Shown in pieces: positions 25,050-36,404 of a stretch of 64,000 nt of DNA. A program made the position numbers and the translations under genes. The notes beneath the pieces were generated by a model, which was not told the DNA's origin, made no database searches, and saw only the letters and a list, made by a program, of their open reading frames with translations. Positions within the stretch are counted from its first letter, which is position 1; every line of letters starts with the position of its first letter. The stretch is from the NCBI GenBank assembly GCA_947685225.1, contig CANTUV010000062.1, positions 11,552,501 through 11,616,500 on the forward strand, read 5' to 3'. The stretch comes from Garcia nutans (taxonomy: Eukaryota; Streptophyta; Magnoliopsida; Malpighiales; Euphorbiaceae).

Positions 25050-26306
25050 ACAATCTCTTCAAACCATTCCAATTTTCTTTTCCAACACTTGAACTGAAAA
25101 AGGTACTAGATTTATTGAAATTAAGTGCTTAGCTTGATGAATAATCATAAACAGAGAGAATATTTTTTACCTTCTGGCACTCCTGCAAATTAAATTTAAA
25201 AAATAAGAAGCTGTCATCTTAAAAAAAAAACAAGTGAGAAATACTAGGGCAACAACTATTAATTTTAAAATTATGAATAGTGTCTTGCCTTTCCGCTTCA
25301 TTAAGCTAGAAAGCCTTTTATTATACATAATAAAAAGAAGGCTTAAATGCATTTTAATACATGATCTCTTCAAACTATTCCAATTTTCTTCTCCAACACT
25401 TGAACTGAAAAAGGTACTAGATTTATTGAAATTAAGTGCTTAGCTTGATGAATCCTCATAAATAGAGAGAATATTTTTCACCTTCTGGCATTCCTGCAAA
25501 TTAAATTTAAAAAATAAGAAGCCATCATCTTCAAAAAAAACAAGTGAGAAATACTAGGGCAACGACTATTAATTTTAAAATTATAAATAGTATCTTGCCT
25601 TTCCGCTTCATTAAGTAAGCTAGAGAGCCCTTTAGTACACATAATAAAAAGAAGGATTAAATACATTTTAATACATGATCTCTTCAAACTATTCCAATTT
25701 TCTTCTCCAACACTTGAGCTAAAAAAAGTACTAGATTTATTGAAATTAAGTGCTTAGCTTGATGAATCATCATAAAGAGAGAGAATATTTTTTACCTTCT
25801 GGCACTCCTGCAAATTAAATTTAAAAAATAAGAAGCTGTCATCTTAAAAAAAAAACAAGTGAGAAATACTAGGGCAACAACTATTAATTTTAAAATTATG
25901 AATAGTGTCTTGCCTTTCCGCTTCATTAAGCTAGAAAGCCTTTTATTATACATAATAAAAAGAAGGCTTAAATGCATTTTAATACATGATCTCTTCAAAC
26001 TATTCCAATTTTCTTCTCCAACACTTGAACTGAAAAAGGTACTAGATTTATTGAAATTAAGTGCTTAGCTTGATGAATCCTCATAAATAGAGAGAATATT
26101 TTTCACCTTCTGGCATTCCTGCAAATTAAATTTAAAAAATAAGAAGCCATCATCTTCAAAAAAAACAAGTGAGAAATACTAGGGCAACGACTATTAATTT
26201 TAAAATTATAAATAGTATCTTGCCTTTCCGCTTCATTAAGTAAGCTAGAGAGCCCTTTAGTACACATAATAAAAAGAAGGATTAAATACATTTTAATACA
26301 TGATCT
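25050..26306. repeat. Four-unit tandem array, about 312-bp period, with 625-bp higher-order repeat
   Basis: Four units begin near 25050, 25365, 25679 and 25990. Units 1 and 3 match closely and so do 2 and 4, so the latest event was duplication of a 625-bp dimer; translated frames in units 1 and 3 are identical over 68 codons. Each unit ends with AATAAAAAGAAGG, then about 28 bp of the terminus of the neighbouring Mutator element (CTTAAATGCATTTTAATAC). The last unit continues into that element at 26279. The open frames inside are not convincing genes. Confidence 0.9.
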
Positions 26307-27505
26307 TTAACGTATTTTGTATATTTGTCATAATCTTTATTTTTTGACAGATAAATATGCGACTTTTAATTTATTGTCAATTTGATATATTCGTTAAATG
26401 TATTTTAAAGAATGTTGATTTGGCTAGCGATTCATTTATATGAGTCACTAATTAAAATACGTGTCATTCTACGTCAAAATTACTTTTTGCATATTTATCA
26501 TGATCTTTTTATTTTTATTTTTGACAAATAAATACAAGATCTTTAAATTATTGGCAATTTGATATAGCTGTTAGTTTCGGCATAATGAAAGTTTATATTG
26601 CAAATAACTTATTAGTATGAGCCACCTAAATAAAAAAAAATGTTGCATTCTATGTTATAAAAATATTATTTTGTGACATATTCCTTAAATGTCCATAGTA
26701 TAATACTTAATTTTTAAATTAAATTATTTCATTTCTCTATATTTCTAACTCATGTTCCTTTATGATAAATGAAAATGGATTTAGTTATTAAGATTAAAAA
26801 TTTCCTTCAAATAATATAATATTCACAAATGAAGACAGCCATATTAATTTAAACTGACCATAAATATGATGTCCACTATATAAAAATATAATGCTTACTA
26901 TTTAAATTCTATTAAACTAAATATATGAGCATTTTATACTCTTTACCACAAACAACAAATGTGTAATTTCATAAAAATAAAACAACACCAACTAGAATCC
27001 ATTTTCGTTGATTATAAAGGAAGATGGATTAGAGATAAAGAGAAATAAAATGATTTAATTCAAAAATTATGATTTATATTATAAATATTTAGAGAAGAAA
27101 ATAATATCATAAAATAATATTTTTCTAATATAGAATGCCACACTTTTTTTTTTTATTTTGGGTGAGTTATATTAATGAGTTATTTTTCATATAAACATTC
27201 ATTATGGTGAAGCTAACAGATATATCGAATTGCCAATAACTTAAACATCATGTATTGATTTACCAAAAAATAAAAAAGATTATGATAAATATGAAAAAAG
27301 TAATTTTGACGTAGAATATCACGTTTTTTAATTGACTGACTCATATAAATGAATCTTTAGCCAAATCAGCATCCGTTAAAGTGCATTTAACGGATATATA
27401 GAATTGTCAATAATTTAAAAGCCAGGTATTTATTTGCCAAAAAATAAAGATTATGATAAATATGTAAAACACACTAAAGATTGTGTATTAAAATGTATTT
27501 AAGCC
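26279..27505. mobile_element. Non-autonomous fold-back Mutator-like element, 9-bp TSD
   Basis: A 1227-bp element with inverted arms of about 440-460 bp (26279-26720 and about 27045-27505). Termini are GGATTAAATACATTTTAATAC and GTATTAAAATGTATTTAAGCC; the related tandem units show the left end was originally GGCTTAAAT. Perfect 9-bp duplications TAAAAAGAA flank it (26270-26278 and 27506-27514). Long TIRs with a 9-bp TSD are diagnostic of the Mutator superfamily. The central part (about 26720-27040) has no coding frame, so movement would need a transposase in trans. Confidence 0.9.
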
Positions 27506-27544
27506 TAAAAAGAAAGGCGATACACATAATAAAAAGATAGGGTG

Positions 27545-27895
27545 ATAATGGATCACCCTATCTTAATTCCTTTAAAGAATAATAAGACCAAAAGAAGTAC
27601 TATCGAGAGCAATATCATATGGAGCAGTAGTTACACTAACATAATTAAACCCACCCACTTCTCATTAAAATCCAAGCTCAACATCATGTTTTTTAGAAAT
27701 ACCTAATCAATCTTATTATAAGCTTTACTGTTGTTAATTTTTAGAGAAACTCACTTTTACCCCCCTCTAATCTTGGTCTAAGATAATGAATAATCTCAAA
27801 AACTATTAAACATTATCTGTAATTAATCGACTAGACAAAAGTCAATTGAATGTTTGAAATAATATTAGGTAAAATCTGCTTAAGTCTATTTGCTA
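27545..27895 (-). pseudogene. L1-type LINE reverse transcriptase fragment, part 1
   Basis: The minus strand reads VLANRLKQILPNIIS, then a degraded AFVPGR-like block, IVFEIIHYLRPRLEGG, SKAYNKID (cf. SKAYDRVEW) and LDFNEKWVGLIMLV (cf. GFxxKWVxLIM), in consecutive RT order but with frame changes and stops. It is cut at about 27895 by the hAT remnant and resumes at about 29575. Confidence 0.7.
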
Positions 27896-29574
27896 GAACC
27901 TTGGGCTGTGCATGGTTTGGAGCGATTTAGAGATTGGAAAATCTCTGTCTCCTAACTGAATTTCAGAGATACAGAGATTTTAAAAATAATATCTCTAAAA
28001 TATAACCACAGCAAAAAAATCTCAGAATTGTATTGCTCCAATTTTTTGGAGCAATTCAGAGTGGAGATTCTATTCTTATGATTCTGATCTGGTTCTATTT
28101 GGATACAGAGATTCGAAGATTATCTCCATTTTTTAATTTCTAAATAATAAAATATTATTTACCTATTTTAACAATAAAAAATATTCGACTTAAATTTTTA
28201 TAATCCAAAACATACATGATAAAATTTTACAAATATCTAATGTTCAACATTCATAAGAAAACAAAAAAATAAAAATAAAAATATCTAATACGCAATACTA
28301 AATTATTACAAATTAAAAAAAATACTTAAATGTAGAAAAAGAAGTAGAATGGACAAATCAAAACAATAAAAAGAAGTGCACTAGACAAAGCAACACCAAA
28401 CATCGTATGCTTCTTTTGAACTTTATTCCTTGTGATTTAACAAAAAAAAAGTATGATAACTATCTTAAATATTTTCAAAATAATCTAAAATGAACTCAAA
28501 TTTAAATAAAAATAATTATAAAATAGAAAAATAAGCTTCAATCCAATTTAATAAATAATTTGGATTCCAATCAAATCCAATTCAATGAATAATTTATAAA
28601 ATAACACATGTAATAATACCACTTAAATTGAATTTCAAATCTCCACATAAGACCTTGTCATAATATTTTCTATAATTTCAAGTTCTTGAGTAATACTTGA
28701 AAGTTAAGAAAATTTTAAATTTGAAAACCATTAGAACTTATTATATGTTTAACAAAAAATCAAAGAACAAAAATAACTAATTTATGATAGATTTTATACC
28801 CGACTTAAAGCTTTCGAGTTCCTTAATTGTTTTTTCAATTTAGATAGATTTATTAGAAATTATCAACTAATCTTGGCAATAAATTAGCTTGTAGTAGAAT
28901 TAAAGAACTTATAAAGTTATCCAAGGTCCTACATTCGATACTAAATACAAATTCAAAAGCAACGGTTGAGTATTGTATAGCCAAAATAACTCTTACAACT
29001 TGAGACAAATTTAGATATCTCACTATATTGATCTTCCAGCAACTTAAAACATCAAAATCAATAATAAATTTTTTGGATACCCCTCCAAATACCTATCTAA
29101 CTCTTTTTTGAATGCCAACTGCTTCTCATTCACTTGTTTTAAAAATTAATTTATGTAATTTATATTTTATTAATTTAATAATATTATAAAACATATAAAT
29201 CAATATTAATTAGGTGACAAATTAAAAATTATGTATGACCATTAATTTTATTTTTTATTTTTATATATTTTATTTTTTAGTTAAATTATGAAATTTCTTT
29301 AACTTAATTATATAATATTAAATATTGAAAATAAATCAATATGATAAAATATAATTTTATATTATTATTTATCAATTAGATATTATTTTGAATATTTAGT
29401 TCGGTCCGGTTCTCCATCCGATTATGACTGAATATTCAGAATCACTTCATATTATAAAAATATGTACAACTAAGTTTAGAGAAAGTAAAAAGTCAATAGA
29501 ATTTTTCAATTTTGAATATTTTTTATCTGGCTAATCGAATCAATTTATAAATCTCTAGAATTTGTGCTCAATCA
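27896..29574 (-). mobile_element. Decayed hAT transposon nested inside a LINE fragment
   Basis: The element sits exactly between two adjoining pieces of LINE reverse transcriptase. On the minus strand around 29110-28880 it encodes a recognisable hAT dimerisation domain: FDVLSCWK, RYLNLSQVVRVILAIQYSTV, then a degraded FSxxxRxLDNFxSSL (about 28.9 kb). Its left end TTGGGCTGTGCA and right end TTTGTGCTCAATCATA resemble hAT termini such as TAGGGCTGTGCA, though degenerate. The exact ends and TSD cannot be resolved. The rest is AT-rich with many stops. Confidence 0.65.
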
Positions 29575-29645
29575 TACTTTAAATAACTCTTTATATATCA
29601 TATTAAAAAGAAAAATAGGCATCGGATCCTTAAATAGGTATAAGG
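29575..29645 (-). pseudogene. L1-type LINE reverse transcriptase fragment, part 2
   Basis: The minus strand reads DPMPIFLFNMIYKELFK, matching the conserved plant LINE block FRPISLCNVIYKIISK that directly precedes VLANRL (found at 27895). This shows that the hAT insertion separated them. Confidence 0.6.
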
Positions 29646-30355
29646 TAGTGAGGATGATTTATTAATAATTGATTAAGATGAATAAACAAAAAATAAAATA
29701 AAAAAGTACCCACCATAAAAAAACAAAAATGCTCAATAGTAATTAAAAAATATAAATATTATTGACTATTTTTTATTTTTTATAAACAATCAGAAAGACC
29801 AGCAAAAAGGATAATTTTTTAAAATTAAAAGTTTCAGTTTATATACTTTTCTCAAATGAAAAGTTTTAATTTTTAATTTTTGTTAAATTCATACCATTAA
29901 TTTAATATTTCATTATTTTTATGAAATTTGAAATTTGTCAATAGTAATAAACTATAAATTATTATCTATAGAAAAGAATTTTTTTAAAAAAATCAATACA
30001 ATGTATTTAAATCTAATACATTATATATAAAAATAAAAATAAGTCATTAATATATAAAAATAAAAAATAAACTAAAAATAATAAAACTAAACTTATATAA
30101 TAAATTTTGTAGAAATAAATATATAAATTTAAGTATTTAATATATTAAAATGAAAAATTAAACTAAAATTGATGTACAACTTTTATTTCCATTCAATTTT
30201 TTTATTTTTTAATATAATTTATTTTTAATTATGATATAAATGATAAAATATACTAAATTAATTAATTTAAAAATAAAAAAATATTAATGTATCTTTTATA
30301 TTACAAATTATGTTTTTAATTAATTATCTTTTAAAATTAATAATTTTTTAGATAA
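29646..30355. other. AT-rich intergenic DNA
   Basis: Extremely AT-rich with homopolymer runs. No gene or defined repeat seen. Confidence 0.6.
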
Positions 30356-30772
30356 TATCTATATCCATATTATATATATAAACTAAAGAAAGAAAGAGGC
30401 TATTAGGTTGCCACATCATTAATTTTTTAAAATACTTATTTCTCATTTTTTAAATACTTATTTATTTGAATGTTAAGAATCATATTTTTTAACTTTTAAA
30501 TTTCTAAATATATATATATATAAATCAATTGATATTATTAAATTATACTAATGTATAATTAATTTATAGAAGATTAAAAGTCACAAATATAATTTGTTTA
30601 ATTAATATTGTGAAATCATATTAATGTGAAATTATTTAAATTTATTAAATTTTAAATTTTATTATAAATTATTAAAATTAATTAAAAAAATAAGAAATAA
30701 GAATTTTAAAAAATTAATGATGTGATAATCTAAAAGCACTCTTTCTTTCTTTGGTTTATATATATAATATAG
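30356..30772. mobile_element. MITE with about 85-bp terminal inverted repeats
   Basis: The left end ATATTATATATATAAACTAA, followed by AGAAAGAAAGAG, CACATCATTAATTTTTTAAA and a TTATTTCTCATTTTT stretch, is matched in inverted order at 30690-30772. The 400-bp element is AT-rich and non-coding. The superfamily and TSD were not resolved because the flanks are TA-rich. Confidence 0.65.
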
Positions 30773-30879
30773 ATAAAAATGTGTATAAATTTTATTTTAA
30801 TTAGTAAAATTATTAAATTATGAAATAAAAAGATTATATTTGGTTAATTATATTAGTTTGACCAAATTATGGAATAATA

Positions 30880-31080
30880 TATTTTTTCGCCCCTAAACTT
30901 TGGTTAGATGTACATTAAGCTTATCAACTTTTATTTAGTAAAATTGAGCCCTCAACTATACGAGTTGGTGACATTGAGCTTTTTTATAACAATAATTAAA
31001 TGTGTATTTTCACGTGCTATCAATCGAGGGGCTCAATGTCACCAAATAAAAGTTTAGGGGTTTAATGTGTCATACCAAAT
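30880..31080. repeat. Imperfect inverted repeat, MITE-like
   Basis: CGCCCCTAAACTTTGG and ATTGAGCCCTCAACT on the left are mirrored by GGGGCTCAATGTCACC and AAAAGTTTAGGGGTTTAATG on the right. The pattern resembles a small fold-back element. No coding frame. Confidence 0.45.
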
Positions 31081-31372
31081 TCTCTATCACAGATTAACCG
31101 TAAGTGAAACTGAAATTGAAGTTATTGAAAGAGGATGACTGGCCTCTCTAAGGTGATAACAATTTGATCATCAAAAACGAAGGTAATGGGTTTATGTAAT
31201 TGTTGTTATATCTGTAAACGTTATTGTATATGTGGAAAGTAATGGTTTTATACATGTTTAGGGGTTTATGCATGTTATGGGTTTTTTTTTAATTCATTTT
31301 TGTTTTAAAAATCTATAAAGTTGGAATCTTTCTCTGACTCTGTTAATTTTTTTAATAGCAAGCAGTGGTTTA

Positions 31373-34300
31373 TTGTCTGTTATTGGTAGAATGGGGGATG
31401 TCAAAGCTATAAGTGCCCACTACGGAGGGCTTTTTTTAACTGATAAACAAAGAAAAGAAGTGAGATATGTGGGGGGTGAACAGATGAAAATTCAATTAAG
31501 AATTAAGAATTTTGTCTTTTCTTCAATTAAAAATATTATGCAGGACTTTATTGAGGATTTGAAAATTAAAAAGATCTATTTTAGCACAGGGTCTGATGTT
31601 GCTTTGTAGGGGGACCAACAACACTTTTGTACAACTTTTGAACAAATATGATAAGGCTGAAGTTTATTAGAGCATAACTTTGGTTGGAGTTTAAAAGAAA
31701 TTAAAAGGCAGTGATTTATATAAGGGAGTTATTCAAGTTGGTGGGGCTAGCAAGAATTCATCTAATAGGGACCAGAGTGTGGTGGATGAGGCAATTAATA
31801 TGGGTGCTTTAGATGCTGGAGTATCTATTGGCGAGGAGGCAGTTATTCAACCATCATTAAATGAGGAGATTAATGCTTTACTGGATAGTGCATTTGGTAA
31901 TTCTGGTGGTGAAGATTATTTACCAGATGGAATTTTAGAATCCATTCTAAAAGATAGTCTTATGGGGAAAAGCAATGATCCTACTAAAGATGTCCCTCAT
32001 GTAGGAAGTACTTTAAGTGACAGAACTGGTATTGATGAAAGAGATGTTGAAGTTGGGAGATCTTGTTAAAATATTAGGAGATCTAGTAGGGATATGAATG
32101 CAGATGATGATTGAGGTATGCTATTTTGTAGAGCTATTTATTTTTGTTTTTCGTTTTATCTTTATGCAACAAGTTTGGCCTTTGAACATTAAATGTAGTG
32201 TTGAATGATAATCAAAAGTGTAAAGATGAAGATGATCTTTCCAGTGGAGATGACTGGAGTGAAGATGGGGATTATATTCTTTTGTGAAGATCGATGAACC
32301 GTAAGAGTCAAGAAAGGCCTTAAGGGAAGCAAAAAATAAAAGAAAGAATGTTGTTGAAGCAAGTGAACAAGTTGGAAATACTGATTATGCAAGTGGACAA
32401 TAGCCACCAACGTTTGAGCATATAATAGAAGAAGGGAATGACAGAAGGGTTAGCTTGGATACATGTTTTTAGTCAATGAAACTTACACAAGTTCACATGC
32501 ATTAAGTCAATGAAACTTGTGGATATGAAGCATATTATCAAGGAAGAATTGAAGGTAGAGCTACCATTTACAATAGTTAGGAGAGCTAAAATGCTAATAA
32601 TGTCTAGATTGGAAGGAGATTTGGAAGAGAAGCATTCAAGGTTGTGGGATTACTTGGCTAAAATTAAGAGATTCAATCCAGGGAGCACAACAAAAATGAA
32701 ATTGAGTAGACCTAGCCCAGATCAAATGCATGTATTTGAAGGGATGTGTATATGTTTTGATACCTTAAAGAAAGGGTTTTTAGAAGGTTGTAGAAGATTG
32801 TTTGGTCTAGATAGGTGTTTTTTGAAAGGCAAAGTGAAATGAGAGGTTTTAGCTGCTGTTGGGAGTGATGGAAACAAACAAATATATCCTGTGGTATGGG
32901 TTGTTGTGACCGCTGAGAATAAGGTTACATGGTCATGATTTATAACATTATTGTCTATAGGCTTAGAAATGGAGGATGGCAGTGGTTGGACACTAATAAC
33001 TGACCAACAAAAGGTAATTGCGACTAATATTTTGCTATTAATTTATCTTTAATATATTAATGTGTAATTGTATTTTCATCTGATAATTTCTAGGGTCTAA
33101 TGGATGTTATTAAGACTATACTGCCACAAGCAGAGCATAGGTGATATGCAAGGCATTTGTATGCTAATTGGAGGAAGAATCATAGGAATAAGGAATTGCA
33201 AAAGGTGTTCTAAAGGTGTTGCCAGTCAAACAACATATTTGACTTTTGAAGCTAACATGAAGGAGCTAAAAAAGTTGTCTCCTTAAAGGTTTGAAGACAT
33301 GCTTTTAACACACCCAAGACAATAGTGCAGAGCATACTTTAACATACAGGTAAAGTGTGATATTGTTGATAACAACTTAATTAAAGAATTTAATAGAAAA
33401 ATACTTGAGGCAAGATAATTGAATATTTATAGTATGTTAGAGGCTATCAGGAAATTTGTGACGAATAGGCTTAGGTAAAATAGAAATCTATATGATAAAT
33501 GGTTATATGATTTGGTCCTAGGATTAAGAAGAAATTTTATGAAAATTGTGTGGAAAGTTGTAATTGTCATATACTATGGAATGAAAATAGCAGAGTATAA
33601 GGGATACATATGTAGTGGATTTAAATGAGAGAACATGCCTTTGCAAAGTGTGAGAATTAGCAAGAATTCATTGTTGCCATGTTGTATGTGCAATACACCA
33701 TATAGGTCAGAATTCTGAGGATTATGTGCATAGTTATTTTAAAAAAGAAACTTATAAATTAGCTTATGCACACATGATGGGGGGTATAAATAGTAAGAAG
33801 TTTTGGGGAAGGTTTAAAGTTGATCCACCACAACCATTATCATATAAGAGGATGCCTGACATACTTGTAAAAAATAGAAGAAAAGAAAAAGGAGAGGGAC
33901 AAAGTGGACATAAGCTGTACGCAAGGATGGAAAATGACTTGCCAATTATGTTATCAACCAGGCCATAATAAAAGAAAATGTTCAGAGCAAAATAGAAGGA
34001 CAAACAATGTGACTGATATAACAAGCCAAGAACCATCTGCTCAAACACCAACTCCAATTAATGATGAATTTGAAATGGTATGTATTCATTCACCACTTGC
34101 ACTTCATAATGTTTTATTATTAAGAATACTTGAAATTACATAACTAATGTATTGTTGGCATGCAAATTTGGTAGCACCCTATTGAAAGTTCAAGGCAACT
34201 TGCTGTTGGAATTTCAAGTCCATTATTTCAAAGTCCAAAAAGAAATCCACAACAGTTCACACATGTTTATGTAAGAAGAAGGAAGAGAACATATTCACAA

Positions 34301-34745
34301 GTTACACATTCACAAGCTACACAACCATTTGCTCCAGTGAATAAGCATTGGTAACCTCCTGATTTTGCCACATGACCACTATATGGGTTTGGAGTGTATT
34401 ATGATTCATCCACTGCCAACATTATATTAGATGTAAGTTAATTTTAAAATTAGATGAAAGCAGCTATTATTTTGTTACTTTAAGTAATAATTAATTGTAG
34501 TGATTTAGTGACATATTTTCTATTTTTATATAGAATAACAACAAAAGGCAGAAAATTGTAACCACTGGGAATGTCAGACTTGGGAATGAAGCTGAACCAA
34601 GTTTCATGATTGAAAAGAGAAAGGGTTTTATGAATGGTGGAAAAAGGTACAACACAAGAGGACAACTATAAGCAGGAAGGACAAGAAGACAACTATAAGC
34701 AAGAATGACTGAAAAAAATAAAGGAAAAGTAAAGGAACATTATAT
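31373..34745 (+). pseudogene. Mutator-like (MuDR) transposase, decayed
   Basis: Broken plus-strand frames appear in the order of a plant MULE transposase. The N-terminal region (31373-31609) and an acidic region (31779-32069) come first. At 32510-32842 there is VDMKHIIKEELKVELPF, typical of the MuDR N-terminal domain, then FLEGCRRLFGLDRCFLKG (first DDE Asp region). QQIYPVVWVVV-like sequence follows (about 32880), then TDQQKGLMDVI across a probable intron (33000-33094) and AEHRxYARHLYANW. The SWIM-type zinc finger (CLCKV...CCHVVCAIHH) is at about 33640-33700, and a zinc knuckle CQLCYQPGHNKRKC at 33938-33980. The basic tail (NVRLGNEAEPSFMIEKRKG) lies near 34570-34625. At least eight stops or frameshifts separate the pieces, so it is inactive. 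Terminal inverted repeats were not found. Confidence 0.8.
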
Positions 34746-35730
34746 GTCATAGTTTATATGTATTTTGTTGTACTTTTTATACTGTTGTAGCAACTAAGAA
34801 TTATGAATTGTAAGTTATGAATTCGTGAAGTGTGATATTTTGGATTTTATTTAAATTAGTGAATATGAAATATTATTTATTAATTAAATTTTACAATTAT
34901 TTTATTTTAATTATTCTGCTGCTGCTGTTATAATCCTCGCAAAGGTTGTATTTGTTGCAACTAATTTTCTGATCAAATATGATCTGCTGGAATATTTGGG
35001 ATTGGTTGGTTTGGATGAGTGTTTATTGTTAATGTTAGTGCATATGGGTGATGGAGTTATGGAATGGGTGTTTGTTGTTGACGTCAGTGCATATAGGTGA
35101 TGGAGTTTATTTGTTATTGTTTATGTAGATGGGTGATGGATTTTTAGGATGTTTAGTTCAATTTTTCTTTAGTTTACTGCTGATGTTAGTGCATATATTA
35201 TAACTTTACTGCTAATAGGTGTATAGTGATGTGATTGGGTTAACTTTATTACAGGTGTTGTTAGTGCATATGTTTATTATTTTCATTGTTGCTATTGTTA
35301 GTTTGGTATTTTATTACTGTTGTTTTTCTCACCGAATATGAACTTATTCCCATTTCTCATTTCAAATCCCTTGTTGCTGCATTTCTCATTTCTCATCCAA
35401 TCACCACATCAACCAATTATTGCATACTATATAAAGTTATATTGCAAACATTATAGCATAACACCAATCACAAACTACAGATTTCTTCTTCATGCTACTG
35501 TATTTGTAAAGTTCAAAATCTCATTAATTCATAACATTACAATTCAATACAATTCAAATGTAAACAATAATGTTAAGTTAAGATAAATTTAATTAATTCA
35601 TTTGATAGTCAAAATACAATATTAGTGATCATAGTTACATTCATAATCTGAGGTTATTTGTGGCCCCTAAATCAACCTCAGTATTATTGACCAAAAAAAA
35701 AATCAACCTCAATATAGAAAACTAATGATA
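34746..35730. other. Region downstream of the MULE transposase with GTGCATATGGGTGATGG repeats
   Basis: Between 35000 and 35290 the motif GTTAGTGCATATGGGTGATGG and variants recurs about four times with irregular spacing. The remainder is AT-rich with no recognised gene. Confidence 0.4.
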
Positions 35731-35888
35731 CTATTGTATACTACTAAAACCAACTACATCAGTATCACTATATGAACCACAAAACCAAAGAGGCCAAGAA
35801 TAACTAACAACATCAATCCCCCTACATATTCCCCAAAACCAAACAAAATCACCCCAAACAATAAAAAATCTCAAAATAACCTTGAAGA

Positions 35889-36161
35889 TTATGAATAATA
35901 CCAATAAGACCACAACAATCCACAATCACCTTTCTCTTTCAGTACTGCTTTCAACTCCAACTCCAATCTTGATTTGCTGTTCACTAATTCAGATATGATT
36001 TTCTTTGATCTCTCATCTTTCAATGGACAATCAAACCAATCAAATATTCGATCACATGACAAATTGTGGCATTACCAGAACCTCCTCCTTGGATTCTTTG
36101 GTTTCCAAGAGGTTCTGATTACTTTTTGCTTTCCACATGCGCACATTGGAGTTTCATCCAT
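35889..36161 (-). pseudogene. GRF-type zinc-finger ORF, broken, convergent to the MULE transposase
   Basis: An ATG at 36161 starts METPMC-like sequence (MDETPMCACGKQKVIRTSW), followed by RRRFW, an in-frame TAA (36074-36072), CHNLSCDRIFDWFD and a Lys/Glu-rich helix (KKIISELVNSKSRLELEL). This is the CxCG...RxFxxC...C..FxW pattern of GRF zinc fingers, which bind nucleic acids. The frame ends at 35889. A hydrophobic stretch in another frame just beyond (35925-35731) may be the C-terminal membrane segment that such plant proteins often have, now frameshifted. Because it faces the transposase within what looks like one element, it may be the element's second gene; that is an inference. Confidence 0.65.
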
Positions 36162-36404
36162 CTATTATAATCTTCTTCGAATTCCTCTTCTCCTTCATTT
36201 ATTATGAAAATAGAAAGAGGAAGGAAAATTTTGAGAAAGAAATGTTTTATGATTTAGGGAAAGAGCGCATTTTTGTTTTGAAAATTTTAGGGTAAAAATA
36301 TTATTAATGGTATTTTTATCAAACAATCTTAGTTGATCTGATGTTGTAATTTTTACAGAGAAAATGGAAGCCACAAAGCTTAGTAATTACTTAATTTTTT
36401 AGTA

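Noticed and set aside
25167..26291. Four small minus-strand frames (62-69 codons) with repeated N-termini MKRSCIKM
   Set aside because: They arise from the tandem repeat units, have AT-driven composition and no recognisable domain; identity between copies reflects DNA duplication, not protein selection.
35731..35925. Hydrophobic minus-strand frame MWIVVVLLVLFIIF as an independent membrane protein
   Set aside because: It sits directly behind the GRF zinc-finger ORF in another frame and is more simply the frameshifted tail of that ORF.
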